Assembly (NCBI GenBank): GCA_032433595.1
Contig: JASWJB010000174.1
Span: 26,480-90,479 of the forward strand
Direction of reading: 5' to 3'
DNA: 64,000 nt
From: Conoideocrella luteorostrata
Taxonomy: Eukaryota; Ascomycota; Sordariomycetes; Hypocreales; Clavicipitaceae
The notes beneath the pieces are model-generated. The model worked only from the letters and a program-made list of their open reading frames with translations. It did not search any database and had not been told where the DNA came from. A program made the translations under genes and the position numbers. Positions 44,587 to 57,100 of the stretch are shown here, one piece after another. Positions within the stretch are counted from its first letter, which is position 1, and each line of letters opens with the position of its first letter.

Positions 44587-45322
44587 GGCTGATCTATACA
44601 TGCAGTGACCTGCTTTGAAGATTGATTGCGGGGACGACCCCTAAGTCTGGTGCGGTTCAGATCTGTGAGACTCAATAACTATGTCGCCACTCAGAGTGAA
44701 GTAGATGCGATCGATGTGCTACGCTATGTGGGAGTGATACCAGCAACTTTCAGGATTACTACAAGGTGAGGGTGGTGGAAGTTGAAGTGGGTCTCAATGG
44801 ATGAACCTGACAACTACGGAGTCTTCCTCCCAAAAATGGCAGGGCGGCTTTGGGCCGTTACGTACTATGGTCCGTCCGCACAGCCTCGAACGCCATCTCT
44901 TGGCCCATTAGGCTGCAACATTCCCGTCCACTGGCCGGTGTCGAGATGTGTATGTTGCATTTCGCCTCAAAAGCTCAGATAATGGGACAGACGTGGCTTT
45001 TCATGATCGTGCTAGATAATATGGTCTAAAACGGTCTGCCGTTATGCTGACAAGCATGCATGCTGCCTGTATGTGCGGACAGAGTTTGCGCCCACACTCG
45101 ACGTTATCTGTTCCCGGTACTGCACACTGACTAATCATGACGCTTAGGCCCCCGTACTCCATAAAATTTATCGCACACTACGGACCTTGGAAGACTTCAG
45201 TTTGCGACAAATTAACCACAATACCATCGTCAGTGATATTACGCGTTGCATCTATCAAGTTGTCCGTCCGAGATACCCTGCTTGCCGCAGTAACATAACC
45301 CATCACTCCCAAATTTGCCAAT
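44587..45322. other. Divergent intergenic region upstream of the poly(A) polymerase gene
   Basis: About 735 bp containing degenerate palindrome copies near 44815 and 45154. No gene is supported. Confidence 0.45.
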
Positions 45323-47574
45323 ATGGCGAGGAATCGGCCGAAGCGCAGCGACGATAGAGACCGCGCCAAGAATTGGCGGCATCGCCAATCATCAAATTCC
45401 ACGCGAGGGCCGCCATTAAATTCGTACGACAGACAACCGCAGCGCTCTGACAGTTGGCGACCTGGGGATGGCGGACGTGGTCCTCGCGGCGATCAATACA
45501 GCCATCGCAACGACTTACACCATGCGTCCGACTCGTACCGGCCCCAAGTTCCACAGGGAGATTTCACCTTCCGCTTCGACAAGCCTGCCGGGGTCGCGGA
45601 TCTTCCACCCATTGGCCGCAATTTTGATCGCAAAGGCCCTACAAGGGATCGACGTGGTCCGCCTAGGCATTCAGGGCGACGGTGGCAGCCCCCTCCCCCT
45701 CCCTCCGAGCGAGCGCTTATCACTGGTGCAACACTCAATATCCCTGAAGAACGATTAAATGATGGAGACGCAGGTGTGAAATTTCGAGATCTGGACGATC
45801 TATCGGACGATGATGAACTTGAGATGGATATTTCCTCTGCCTCAGAATCAGAGGGGCCTTCAAGGAAGCGTGCGCGCATTGAGGTTTCGACAGCCGAAGC
45901 GGACGAAGCACCAAAATGGTCCAATCCAGATCCTTATACTGCATTGCCTTGCCCGGATGAGACGACACAAAAGAAACGGGATGTTGTGAAACTCATTCGG
46001 AAAGCTAGACTGGAAGAAGCGGCTAAGCCTGGTGTTGCCACTGAAGCTGAGGACTTCTTGTCTTTTGATCTGACGGAAGACGAAGCCTCCGAGGAAGACC
46101 CCGAGGAAGATATACCCGCACCGCCATCTGAACCTCCACCTCCGCTACCCCCTACTGGACCTGCTGCTCTTTCTCGTCCTCGCGGGATGGCTGGGAAAGG
46201 GATTGAAAATAGCCTCCCCACGCCAGATCAATCCGGGCCGCTTGGGACCAGGAAGCGCATGGCAAACGACGAGATAAAACCTCCCGATTACGGACAATTG
46301 AAAAAGGCTACAATAAAACCATCCAAGGGCACCATTACTTCCACCTGGCTTGCAAAGAAGGACGAAGATTCATGTCCTTGGCAACTGCACAATCATTCTT
46401 CTACGCACAATATGGCATTCCGGTATGTTCTTTAAGCCTGGGTGGCAGCGATATTGATCTCTAAGGCAGTGCTGACTGACAATTCTCACATAGACTACAC
46501 AAGGAGATTATCGACTTCTATGAGTATGTTCGTCCGCGGGATTTTGAACAACGCATCCGTGACAACCTAGTCGACAATCTGCGCAAAGCCATGAAACGAG
46601 ACGCGCGCAACTTTGCCTCAGCTCAAGTGCATCCGTTTGGCTCCTTCATGTCCGGCTTGTACCTCCCCACAGCGGACATGGATCTTGTTGTCTGCTCAGC
46701 TAGTTATATGCGCGGGGGCCCTCCGACATATCTTAGTGCCAAGAGTTGGTTGTACAAGTTCTCAAAGTTTCTGACTATGCAACATATTGCAGACAATACG
46801 TCGATTGAGGTCATTGCACATGCTCGAATTCCACTTGTCAAGTTTGTAGATAAGCTCACAGGACTGAAGGTTGACGTTTCGTTCGAGAACTTGGGAGGAG
46901 TAGGGGCCGTTGACACGTTCTTGTCCTGGAAGAAACAATACCCGGCCATGCCCATTCTAGTCACGGTTATCAAGCACTTCTTGCTCATGCGTGGACTGAA
47001 CGAGCCGGTAAATGGAGGCATTGGCGGCTTCTCGGTCATATGCTTGGTTGTTAGCATGCTGCAGCTAATGCCTCATGTTCAGAGTCGGAGCATAACACCG
47101 GAGCATAATCTCGGTGAGATGCTGCTAGAGTTTTTCGAGCTGTACGGTCGGCAGTTCCAATTCGAATTAAATGCGATATCACTTACCCGGCCCGTTGGGT
47201 ACATAAGAAAGGTCAGTACATCACAAACGCTTGAAAGCACATTCGGCGCAGAGAGCCACAGGTAACGTACTGACAGTCGTGATTAGTCCGAGGTTGCAAC
47301 ATTTAGCTACAAAAACAGGGATCGCTTATCCATCATCGACCCGAACAACTCTGCAAATGACATCTCTGGGGGCTCTTCCAATACCAATGCGATTATGGCG
47401 CGGTTCGAGGATGCTTACTATGCTTTGAGAGATCAAATGAGAGAGGTTGCGCTGCACCCTGAGAGTGGAAGCATTCTCGATCCGATCCTGAGAGGAGATT
47501 ACTCCTCCTTCAGACTCCAGCGAGAGTATTTAAAGCACATACACGAATCAACTATCGGACCCTGCTCAGATTAA
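45323..47574 (+). CDS. Non-canonical poly(A) polymerase, Trf4/Cid14 (TRAMP) type
   Basis: Exons 45323-46422, 46494-47211 and 47287-47574 give 701 residues. The first 360 residues are disordered: an Arg/Gly/Asp-rich N terminus, acidic tracts and a PPPPLPPTGP proline run. The nucleotidyltransferase core follows with FGSFMSGLYLPTADMDLV (Gly-Ser 416-417, Asp428, Asp430) and LKVDVSFEN (third Asp, 494), completing the catalytic triad. Downstream, FLLMRGLNEPVNGGIGGFSV and LGEMLLEFFELYGR form the PAP-associated central domain. RDRLSIIDPNNSANDISGGS is the nucleotide-recognition-motif loop typical of Trf4/Cid14. The enzyme adds short A tails to aberrant RNAs for nuclear exosome decay. There is no zinc knuckle here; the partner Air protein would supply it. 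Confidence 0.94.
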
Positions 47575-48655
47575 GTACGTTCATCAGGCACATGCCCAAG
47601 CATGAGGTGAATTACGAATACGGCGTTAAGGATTACCATGGATTATTTGCATATGCATACTGTCCCGCAAGGGATGTGGGAGTTTCAATATGGGAGAGAG
47701 TAGTGAATGGAAGCCGGGAGGTTGGGAATTGTATTATAACGGATGCGACGAGTAGCGCCGACTTTCTCCTGCTACACTTGACTGATTATCCGGTCTTGTA
47801 GTACCACGGCCAGCCTTGAATTTTTCTTGCTTGGTTGAAATCATACCCATATTTAGCTGCTGTATCACGCACTCTTGGCCTTGCTAACATTCGCAGTGAC
47901 ATGAATTTCTTGCTGCGCGAACGAAACGGCCTACGGCTTAATTTCACGTTGACCGATTTTTGATTTTTTTTGACAGGGCATGCGCTGCAGTCGCTAATTG
48001 GAACGTGAATCGCTCCTTTTTCCGCGAGCTCAGATCTTCAAATCAGGCAGGTCGAATGAATGTATTTGACCTGCCACCCGGTGGCTATGCCATCATTTTT
48101 CCTCACTGCAAGCTCTGCCATACGTGGAGTTGCGGAGAGGGAAGCTTTGTTTGGGTTATGAACCGGTGGTGCAGAGTCCCTGCCTAATCATTATTGGTTG
48201 GTTTTGACTGATACGCTTGGTTTGTTAGTGGTGTTGCGATGGAGCAATGCTCTTGAAGTAGTGAAATACGGGTCGGCGTCGGAACTCCCGCCACCACTCA
48301 CTTCGTTATTTTGATCCCGGAATATTATCATTTATACGAGACTAACATCAATCATTCTGATTTCCTATAATCAACTACTTTATATAATCCTATTTCTGTA
48401 TCAGGGGTATCAATGCCATGCATTAGAATGAGCTTCAACATCTTTCCGTCACGCAACCAACATATATATGCTTTCCATTCTGTGTATCTCGTGAGTATTC
48501 ATTCCGTCTCTCATGACCTCCATTCAATTATGTGCTTTAAATAACAAGGGTATAGGTATATGGTTTAACGCCGTGTATGCTCCCGGCCAGAAGGCACCAT
48601 GCGACAAATGAAATATGCTATGCAAAAGAAGAAAAAGCCACCCCCTTTGAATTCG
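47575..48655. other. Intergenic region between convergent genes
   Basis: About 1.1 kb. A 70-codon open frame at 47592-47801 looks like chance, and an AT-rich stretch lies at 48340-48390. Confidence 0.45.
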
Positions 48656-49405
48656 CTAGAGGGTGCTGCTCTTTCGGAGTGAAAATAGAGACCATCCCTT
48701 GCGGCGCTCATCACTTCGCGAACCGTGCTTCTCGTGATCCTCGTCTTCGAGCTCAATCCTGTAGCGCCGCACGCTGCCGGAGTCGTCGTCGAATGCCACA
48801 TGTCGGGGCGTGAAGCAGTCAGGCACGAGGTGTCTCCTGATCCAGCCCTTGACCCCGCGGCTGGCGGCGTCAATGGCAGCATACTCCAAGCGACGGGTGC
48901 TGTCGCTGGTCCAGTAGTGGGTAGTAGGAGGAGGCAAGTGAGCTGACGGCTGTGTGCGTGACGGCGTCTCTGTAAGCTCTACCAGATCCGGGGTGGGAAA
49001 CTGAAAATACACGGCGGGCTGGGCGTGCTTGTTGGTGCCGCGAGGGTGCACTGCCTGCACAGTAGTTAGGGGATATGACTTTGCAGATCGACGGGTAGAT
49101 GGCCGTGCTCGAGCTCGAGATGTCGCCAGGGCATCGTTTGTAGACGAGCCGTTGGACATGCGCCGCGGTGAATGACCGGGTCTGGTCTGGGACATGGAGT
49201 TCCGTGCTGATCCTGAGATGTGTGATTCATACCCCGAGTCCTGCCGCTGCATTTTGACTGACGTGGGGCTCTGTCCTACTTGCTTCGTGTGTGGTTGCGA
49301 GTTGATGGCGTCTCTGTTCCGAGGAGGTGAGGGTGGTTCCTGGAGTTCGATGTCGTGAAAGCTGTGATATGTCGTATCCGACGCGGCGAAGCTGGATCTG
49401 TCCAT
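48656..49405 (-). CDS. Conserved fungal protein of unknown function (249 aa)
   Basis: A single exon with the start set at MDRSSFAASDTTYHSFHDIE, although the frame stays open to 49441. The first 150 residues are disordered and rich in Ser, Arg and Pro. They contain QRQDSGYESHISGSARN, a motif common in fungal regulatory proteins and a possible degron or phosphorylation site. The C-terminal 110 residues are better ordered (HYWTSDSTRRLEYAAIDAAS, then GWIRRHLVPDCF, then RYRIELEDED) and look like a short conserved domain. There is no signal peptide or membrane helix. The function is unknown. Confidence 0.7.
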   Translation of the reverse strand: MDRSSFAASDTTYHSFHDIELQEPPSPPRNRDAINSQPHTKQVGQSPTSVKMQRQDSGYESHISGSARNSMSQTRPGHSPRRMSNGSSTNDALATSRARARPSTRRSAKSYPLTTVQAVHPRGTNKHAQPAVYFQFPTPDLVELTETPSRTQPSAHLPPPTTHYWTSDSTRRLEYAAIDAASRGVKGWIRRHLVPDCFTPRHVAFDDDSGSVRRYRIELEDEDHEKHGSRSDERRKGWSLFSLRKSSTL

Positions 49406-50746
49406 GATGGGCAATGCGCCAAAAATGCGAAGACAGTCCACGAGGGGGGCAAGGTATCAAAAGCAGTTGGTATCCGGCCAAGACGGGAAATATAAAAGAG
49501 TAAGAGGAGAGCTGAGTTGAGTTTGACGATCAAGACCGATATTTGAAGAAGCGGCTAGTCGTCCATGGCCTGGACGGGAACGCAAAATGAGCGGCTCTAG
49601 CCTCCCTCAATCGATTGACCCGATGGAAAGAATCCACAGTCCGTGTATCCCCAAGACAATTTTGTTTTGGATAAGAATAAGAACAACAACAATAATAATG
49701 CTGGTGATGCACGTTGCTGTGCTTGCCAAAGTTGCGGTCTGCAAGGGCTAACAAGGGCCACGATGGTGTCGCCGTAGCCGGGGGCGCTGTAAGAGACGGC
49801 GGTGTCTAGTCGACCGGAGCAACGATGCACAAACGAGCGGGCACCAGTGGACTTCAAATAATAGAAAATAAAGATATTATGAACCACAGATTTCGTTTGA
49901 CTGAATCGAATTGGGGGGCAGCCGGGGGGTGGTTTTGACTATCCACCCGCTCGCGGCGGTGAGAGCGCCGTCCAGTCTCAACTTGAAATAATAAAACACC
50001 AATGATGCTTGCCGTACGGACACAATATGGACCAGACGACGGAGTAGTATCCGCTTCGTCTCCGTTCTGATTAACCGCAGAGGATGCTTTGTGGGTTAGG
50101 TATGCCCCGGCCGAGGACAACCGAAGCCAATAAACTCAGCAGGAACACGCCGCCGTGCACAGCAATGTGAGGGGAGAGGAGATGGAAGTAGTACCCGCTC
50201 GCAAGGGTTTGACGGATGGCGTCTGCGCCGCAGCGTATGGAGTAGAATGACTGGTTCTGCAGCTCGTTGTGGGTATGGAAATGGATATGGTTATGGAATG
50301 GGAGGGCGCAGCAGCTGTTGGTTGCTGAACTAACGTAACGACCAATCTTGGGAACGCCAGATGTTAGAAATACCCGCTTTCTTTGGGCCAAATCGTGGGG
50401 GGAACTGAAAAATGAATGGCAATGGCAGCAGTGAGGGGTTGCGTGCTTGCTCGATTTGTTGGGATGAAGTGGATTTTTCGCGGGATGAAGCTATGGAAGC
50501 GAAAGCGATGGCGGTGACGGACGACGATGGTTGCAGCTGCGGTGTCGGCAGGGGTTCACCGTTCAAGAACCAAGGGCAAGACTGATGCAAGTATGTATGT
50601 AACTTAGTTGCTGGGGGGGGGGGGGGCGGTTTTGCATTTATGCCAGTTAATTCTCAGAATTGAACCTCATTTCCCTCCCCGCAGGCGAAATATAAAAGTC
50701 GACAGCCGAGGAGGGTGGTGGCTGCAATGTAATTTAATATCCAGAG

Positions 50747-50760
50747 TACGGAGTACGGAG
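50747..50760. repeat. Tandem palindrome copy
   Basis: TACGGAG twice in tandem. Confidence 0.8.
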
Positions 50761-50914
50761 CACAAGTATGTATGGTGTTGCGGAATAAAAGAGAGCAGAG
50801 GGAATACTAGCTGAAAGCTACCGAAATTCGCAAATGGCGGTAATTATAAAACTCGTCGATCCTCCTGTGTGTGTGATGAGGGACAGGCCACTTTTCAATT
50901 CATGAGAAGGATAG

Positions 50915-50952
50915 ACGTGTGTGATGCCGTGTGTGATGCTATGTGTGATGTG
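50915..50952 (+). repeat. Short TGTGTGATG minisatellite
   Basis: Three near-identical units of about 12 nt, each containing TGTGTGATG, in direct tandem; a related unit occurs just upstream near 50870. Confidence 0.7.
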
Positions 50953-51488
50953 TGCATTTGACTCACGCGGTGGTCAAACTTGTCGCAATTGACATCAGAC
51001 GGCTTCAGTGTTTCCCACCTCTCTGCGCTGGCTTGTGGTGGTCATGCGTAGTCATGCGCAGACAAACTTGTAGGCGCATGCAGCGGGTAGGCGGGCGGGT
51101 GCAGCCGATGTCGCTGCATGGACGGGGCGGATGAAGGGGATTGAGCCACTCGGATAGACAGTGACGAGACGGCTTAATTTGTTTATTCCCCCCTGGCTGT
51201 TCAAGTCCACTGGTGCTTTGTGGTGCTTTGGGAGGAAGAAAGGATTGTGAATTCGCAATGCGAAGAAGCGTTCGTTTGGCAACGATAAACGAGAGGTATG
51301 AATACGGCTCAAACACTCCCAGCAAGATAGACTTCCTGTGCAAGCAAACCTTACGTTGTTGGCTGCGCACGGCATCGCCGTCCGAAAGGCGAGACAAGAA
51401 GACCCTTTATACCACCATCTCTCCTGCCGGTAGAAGCCGCGGTATTTGCCCATCCTGCATAACCTTCCCGGCTGGCATGCAATTGCGT

Positions 51489-51510
51489 GTACTCCGTACT
51501 ACACTCCGTA
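51489..51510. repeat. Two palindrome copies in CTCCGTA orientation
   Basis: GTACTCCGTAC followed 3 bp later by ACTCCGTA. Confidence 0.8.
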
Positions 51511-51770
51511 GTTGCACATACACATGCTCTGAAGTAAGGTGATGCAGGGCAAACCAGTGTGCTGGAGTGCGTGTGAGCCCTCCCATACGCCCATACCGTA
51601 CGCCCATCCTTGTCTAGAGTGCCATCATGTGATGGGTCAGATAGTGGTTGATGGCGTGGCAGCATGGAAGGGTGTGTGCCATTGCCCGTCACATGCTCGT
51701 GATGCGATGTGGCGGCGATGCCCAATCACTTTGCTCGACATCAGACGGGTCAGTCGATCAGCCGGCACAG

Positions 51771-51793
51771 TACGGAGTACGGAGTGCTCCGTA
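51771..51793. repeat. Compound palindrome cluster
   Basis: Two direct TACGGAG units followed by an inverted CTCCGTA unit; another single copy lies at 51841-51850. Confidence 0.85.
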
Positions 51794-52698
51794 AATAACC
51801 AGTGCGAGTTCATTTGGCATTTTTGTTGATATGACATTGGTACGGAGTACAATCAGAAGCAAGACCACGTCTCCTCGTCCAAGTTGATGAGACGGCCCGG
51901 AGACACTGCGCTCGGGAACAAGTTCCAGACCGGGGATGCTATTCCGGGCTGTGACACCACATACGAAGTAGAGCTTAAGCCACGACGCGCCAGATGGAAG
52001 GGTAGTACTCCGTAAGTAGACTAAAGCTGCGTGATGATAACTAGTTAGTGTACTCCGTACTCCGCACAGAGTACGCTGTTCTCTCTGAGAAGCAAGCCAT
52101 GGACCTGCTCCAGGGGGGTGCTGGGCTGGCGACAAGAAGGCGCAGAGAGCCATGTAGTCCATTTTCACTGCCCATCCTGCCCTAGTTTGACCGCTCCCGA
52201 GCGCCAGAGAAAATATCGGAAATCCCCAAATTCACGCCCACGACGACACTGACGACTGAGTATAATGAGTACCTGGATCTGGACCTCACGGGCCGGCTCT
52301 GCATGCCTCGGCCTCCACCCCAGTCACGGGCCGCATCGTCAAGGACTAATCAGTGGAGCCGCTAGGCAGCCAGGGGAAAGCAGATGTTCAAATGTACGGG
52401 GTGCAAATGGCGCAAATGGCCAGGCACCGAGAAGATGGATGGACGGATAGGGTGGCACATGTCCAATAGCTGAGGACAAGAGTGCTACGTCTTGTGCTGC
52501 CATTGTTGCCAGGGTCTCGATAAAGGGAATTTTTTTCTGGCTTGTGAAAATTGTTTGGACATGATTAAGCAGTCAGTATTCACGCGCGCGGGACAATATC
52601 CCTCCCCCAGTCAGCTCAGCGATGTACGCGCCGGGGTACGGAGTATGAAGCAGAGAGGAGCTCTTGTACGGAGTCTTGTTTGTATTTTATCTAATTAC

Positions 52699-52721
52699 TA
52701 CGGAGTACTCCGTACGGAGTA
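52699..52721. repeat. Head-to-head palindrome cluster
   Basis: Starts with a 16-bp perfect palindrome (TACGGAGTACTCCGTA) and continues into a third unit, 23 bp in all. Confidence 0.9.
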
Positions 52722-53830
52722 ATTACAGACAATATTATGGCCTACAAGCCACTTCTTGTGTATGATAGAACCTCGTCGCCTATTGTATAAATTCAGTGTC
52801 AGCCATAGCCCTCCCAGCAGATTCTGGCGGCAACCCGAGCCACACTATAAAGCACAAGCACGTAAAATCATGATATTGCCAAGGCCTTGTGCTAGAACAA
52901 TTTGGATTTACTAATAGTAGAATACCATACAATTCTAGCGCGAAAATGGTGGTTGTAAATACACATTTTATGAGGCAGCTCGCAATAGCTGTTACAGGAT
53001 CTATCAGCCTCTGGGCCTAATTGGAGCCAGGTACGCGCATGACCTTGCTGATAATAGTTGATCTGCTGAAGCACGAGGGTAGCATTATGGCGCCAGGATC
53101 TATCTGAAAGTTAGTTCGGCGACTAATGACTGCAATTTGACTCGTCGGCAAATGCACTCATAACGACTATGATCCAATCGAGACACCAGAGCGAAATATC
53201 GACAGAGCCTGAAGGAATCAAAATGCAGCCTGTTTCTCTAGGTGTCGCCTTCTGGCTCCAGTCTCCAGTAGCAGAAAAGTCGGCTGCCGAGCTGAAGTCG
53301 AACAAATGAGAGTGCGCTTTGATCCGACAGCTAGACTATTGCGTGTCGTAAAGATCTTGTTATGGGCTGAAACGGAAGAAAGAGATGCCACCATGTTAAT
53401 GCCGTCGCTAGCTCTATTATATAAGGAGAAGAGAAAATAAGAGAAAAGAATGAAGCAACCCCCCCACACCCCCCTTCCCAACAAAAAAAAAGGCTTTTCT
53501 ACTCAACGGAGGCGAAGTAATGCCAAATTCTCGCAGGGCATTGCTGTCTCCACAAGCTTGAGAGTCCGTGGTGTTGTGCGGCACGCACACATAGATTAGC
53601 TACATCGGTAATTTGGGAAACGCCCTTTTCTTCAAAGGCGCTCCGAGCCTTCATCTGGAGGGCATTATCATCCTCATCAAAATCCGTAATATCTATGCCT
53701 ATCAGTATCATCCAATCAAGCCCCTTAAATGCAGAGGTCGAACGCTCCGTGAGGAAGTCTCAACGATACCCGACCATGGCGCCCCATGAGTCTCCATGCC
53801 TTCCTCTTATAGAACTTTCTCTCAAGAAAC

Positions 53831-54151
53831 TCATTTATAAAAAGGATTTGTAGTGGGAATTCTGGGTGACCAGAAGCACTCGTGATACTCTGTATCATTT
53901 GGCTGAGCTGCAGCAACGCGGCCGGATTGTCGGAACATGTCCCTCTTCCTCCTTCTGGGCTCTGCTTTCCAGGTCCATGTTTGTCGGAGATGTCCACCGA
54001 GGCCATGCACAAACACGATATCGATCTCGGGAGATGCTCCTCCTTGGAAGACAGTATGGAGCCCAAAGTTGCCGTCTATAAACGCCCTCCCGGCGACCTC
54101 TGCGGGAGGAAGTCGGTCAAGAAGTATCGCAGCCATTGCCCGGCGGATCAA
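53831..54151 (-). pseudogene. Relic of a SERAC1-like alpha/beta-hydrolase domain (NLR-type N terminus)
   Basis: A 106-codon frame contains FGLHTVFQGGASPEIDIVFV followed by HGLGGHLRQTWTWKA. This VFVHGLGGH block is the signature of the SERAC1/lipase-like domain found alone or at the N terminus of fungal STAND/NLR-like proteins with NACHT or ankyrin repeats. After TWTWKA the expected continuation (a Trp/Arg-rich strand, then a helix and the GxS nucleophile) is absent and the frame soon stops. Overlapping frames downstream to about 53500 show no recognisable continuation. It is best read as a decayed fragment. The sequence before the block also lacks the usual start context. Confidence 0.45.
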
Positions 54152-57100
54152 AAGCTACTCAAAACTGTTGTGCAATGTCGATAGAACTTCAAGAGGCCTC
54201 AAACATATTGGGATGACAATGGTTTTTGGTGCCTGGCTAACTTTTTCTTGGCCAAGTAAAGGGACTCAGTAGCAGGCATGCATGTCTGCCTGTCCGCCTC
54301 GCAGGCAAGAACACCTGCACAACCACCCTTCTATCACACAGGATGACCGGCCAGACGCATCAATGTGGCTGGGCGCCTCTGACAGGGGACATGGGATTGC
54401 CAAAGGAACAATGCTTACGGAGTACTCGGCATGTCTTGATTGGCGGGAGCGTCGAAGAATGAGGCGAACACGCAAATTGATCACCTGGAGCTTGATCAAT
54501 CGAGTGGCAACAACTATCGCATTTGAAGTTAGACTTGAATAAGAATTGTACTACGTACTGCGTCATATATACTCGGAAGCTTTGCTAGAATCAGGTGCGT
54601 TTCCAGTCTTGTTCGACAACCTAGTATAGTCGCCCATTCCACCATCCCACCATCTATTTATCGACTTCTGTGATAGGTGTGCCATTTATTTTCGACTAGC
54701 ATGATTAAACTATCCGGATTCACGCCAAAAAAAAAAATAGAAGAAGAATGAACACCGCTACAAAACACCAAGCCATCAACCCCTACTTTGATGATAAAGG
54801 TGAGCCGCCCCATTGAGTCTACCATTGGCACCGGGTGGGTAGGATTTCGCGTGAAATACACGTCAGCATAGCTCAGGGCGAGGCACAGTTCAAGTGCCCA
54901 ACGGTACGAAGCAATTTGTCGTCTTCCGCGGCGTTGGAGGCAGCAATCGAGTGGGCGTTACAACAAGTACACTTCAGCCTCGCCTTCATAAATCCACACA
55001 TCCGTCCCACTTACTCTGACAGCTTAATTTGCCCGCCACCAATCGTCATGCGCAGCTCGTAGCACTAATCTTTCTGCAAATGTCATATCGGCACCAATCC
55101 CAGCCCAAGTTCGGCATCAAAGGTCTGTTGACGTCGCCCAACGATGCCAGCCGTGCCGAATGCAGTGGCTTTTCATCGCCCCTACACTATTTGCAGCCCC
55201 TTTGACTAGTCACATAGCAATGGCGAAGGCCACTCGCAAATACATCCATTATGGAGCACGTAGGAAGAAATATCAAATGCCTTTGAGCATCCTTGCTTCA
55301 CAATATGTCCATAGTCATATTTGTGGTCCGCCTTTTGTCGGGTGAAACAACCTAGTCTCCTATGAGTTTATCGCAGTCTCTGCTGCCTCCCTGGCATAAC
55401 CGTCACCAAAACCATTAATCCAGGCATTACCTCCACGGCCGATTAAAGCGTTTTATACGTTGATATTCTCCTAAACATTACACTCGTATGCGGGTCAGAC
55501 AAGGCGTGTTAAGCTAACGTAGCTATTGAATTCTTATTATAGGCGACGGCGTATCGGGCTGACGAGGGTGCGCTTTTGTGGACATTGATTAGTCGCAACG
55601 TAGTTAGATGCGTTAGCGATAACCTAACGATGTGCTCCGTAGTTCTAACCGCTTATTAGTTGCTTCGAATTATATTAATTAGTTATTTAGCTGGCCAAAC
55701 GGGGCGGGAGGATGGGCGCCAGTGAATCGCGCCGCTTCCGCCCGGAGCAAAGCCCGATCGTGTTGAGGCGGAAGGAATCGCAGTGAACAGGGTCCCTCGT
55801 CACTTGCTCCATCGGCACTTATATGCCGTGGGCAATTTTAGCGGTGGGTCATGTAGCTCGATTCCATTACGGGCGACGACCAGTAGAGGTTGACGAATAG
55901 TTAAGTCTCGGGGAACTTCTTTAATATTACTCCGTACAGCTCTGTCAAACGGAAGTCTGGTGCTACGGAGCACTCCGTATATCTTGTTCAAGCCGGAGGT
56001 AGCCATATCATTGTAGCGCATTGGATTGCTTTTGTCATGAAGATCAGTGCTGTAAATAGCTAGATTATGACACCCCAGCAATGATTCTGAGCCACCACTC
56101 TACACGATTTGGTTGTTTCTTGGCTCGGAATTACTGGTGGCCCACTGTACGTGAGGGAATTACTTGGTGGCTGTACTTGGCATGCAGGAAGCTTTCAGCT
56201 GGGTCAGATATTGCCAGGGAATGTTAAAATCGAAGTCAGGAATTGGAGCATAAATATGACAAAGTTTTCGCATGGATTGAGGGAATTCAGACACATCAAC
56301 TTCAAGGGATTCGTTCTGTTCAACTATGTCAATTTCCACTGTTACGTTCCATGACTCTGGCCCTCACCAAACGTGCGTGGCAACTGTATTTCCTGCACCC
56401 ATCTACTCCATAGACGCAACGCCTTGTGGTGGGAGAGCGCGGAACCGATGAACAGGAAAAGTAAGACTGGTTGACATCATAGCGTCCCCAGATAAACAGG
56501 CAGCTGTTCATTGAGCATCTCATCGGCAGAAGTCATTTGATTAGACACACAATGGGTATACGTTGTAACTACAGACTACACGGCTCATAACACTCAGGGT
56601 TGGATGGATCGTATTCATGCTGACGAGAGCATGAGGGGGGAGATCACGCACACACTACGGAGTACAATTACAGCCTTCAGGGGCAGTGCAGCCACAAAAT
56701 GATGGCATCACCCTGTGAGGATAATATGATTGGAGCGAGATTTCAAAAAGGCTCTCTTAGCAAAGAGATTCAGGAAAAGTCAAATTTCAGCCTTTGAGCA
56801 AAGATCAGCGAAGGAATAGGTTGGCACTGAGTTACATGATATACACCTATCTCTCAAGGCATGCTTACCAATCCAGCTTGGACGTCTCTTTGAGAAATTG
56901 AATCATGGACTTGCGAGTCTCACCTTCTGAGACTCACTGTACGGATTGCTCAGCTTCATGGTTTGCTGTTGTTGACCAAAACCACCCAAAACCCACGAAA
57001 CCTGCTGCGGGGTTGTTCGGGCGGATTGAAGCAAACTGGTGACGCTTTAGTTCTCCCAGGTCAATGAATAATAAAGGTATGTGGCTTCCTGTCGCTTGGT

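Larger units (their letters stand above)
49406..53830. other. Gene-poor region rich in palindrome copies
   Basis: 4.4 kb without a supported gene. It includes a 14-nt G run (50613-50626), a TGTGTGATG minisatellite (about 50915-50952) and a dense set of palindrome copies between 50747 and 52721. Many short frames occur on both strands without consistent codon use. Confidence 0.5.

Noticed and set aside
47592..47801. 70-codon frame downstream of the poly(A) polymerase
   Set aside because: It follows the polymerase stop without a promoter and has no family resemblance; probably 3' UTR sequence.
54748..55062. Two-exon model MNTATKHQAINPYFDDK plus a second exon ending at 55062
   Set aside because: The phase can be made to match with an acceptor near 54870, but the resulting peptide has no recognisable content and an alternative acceptor gives an immediate stop.
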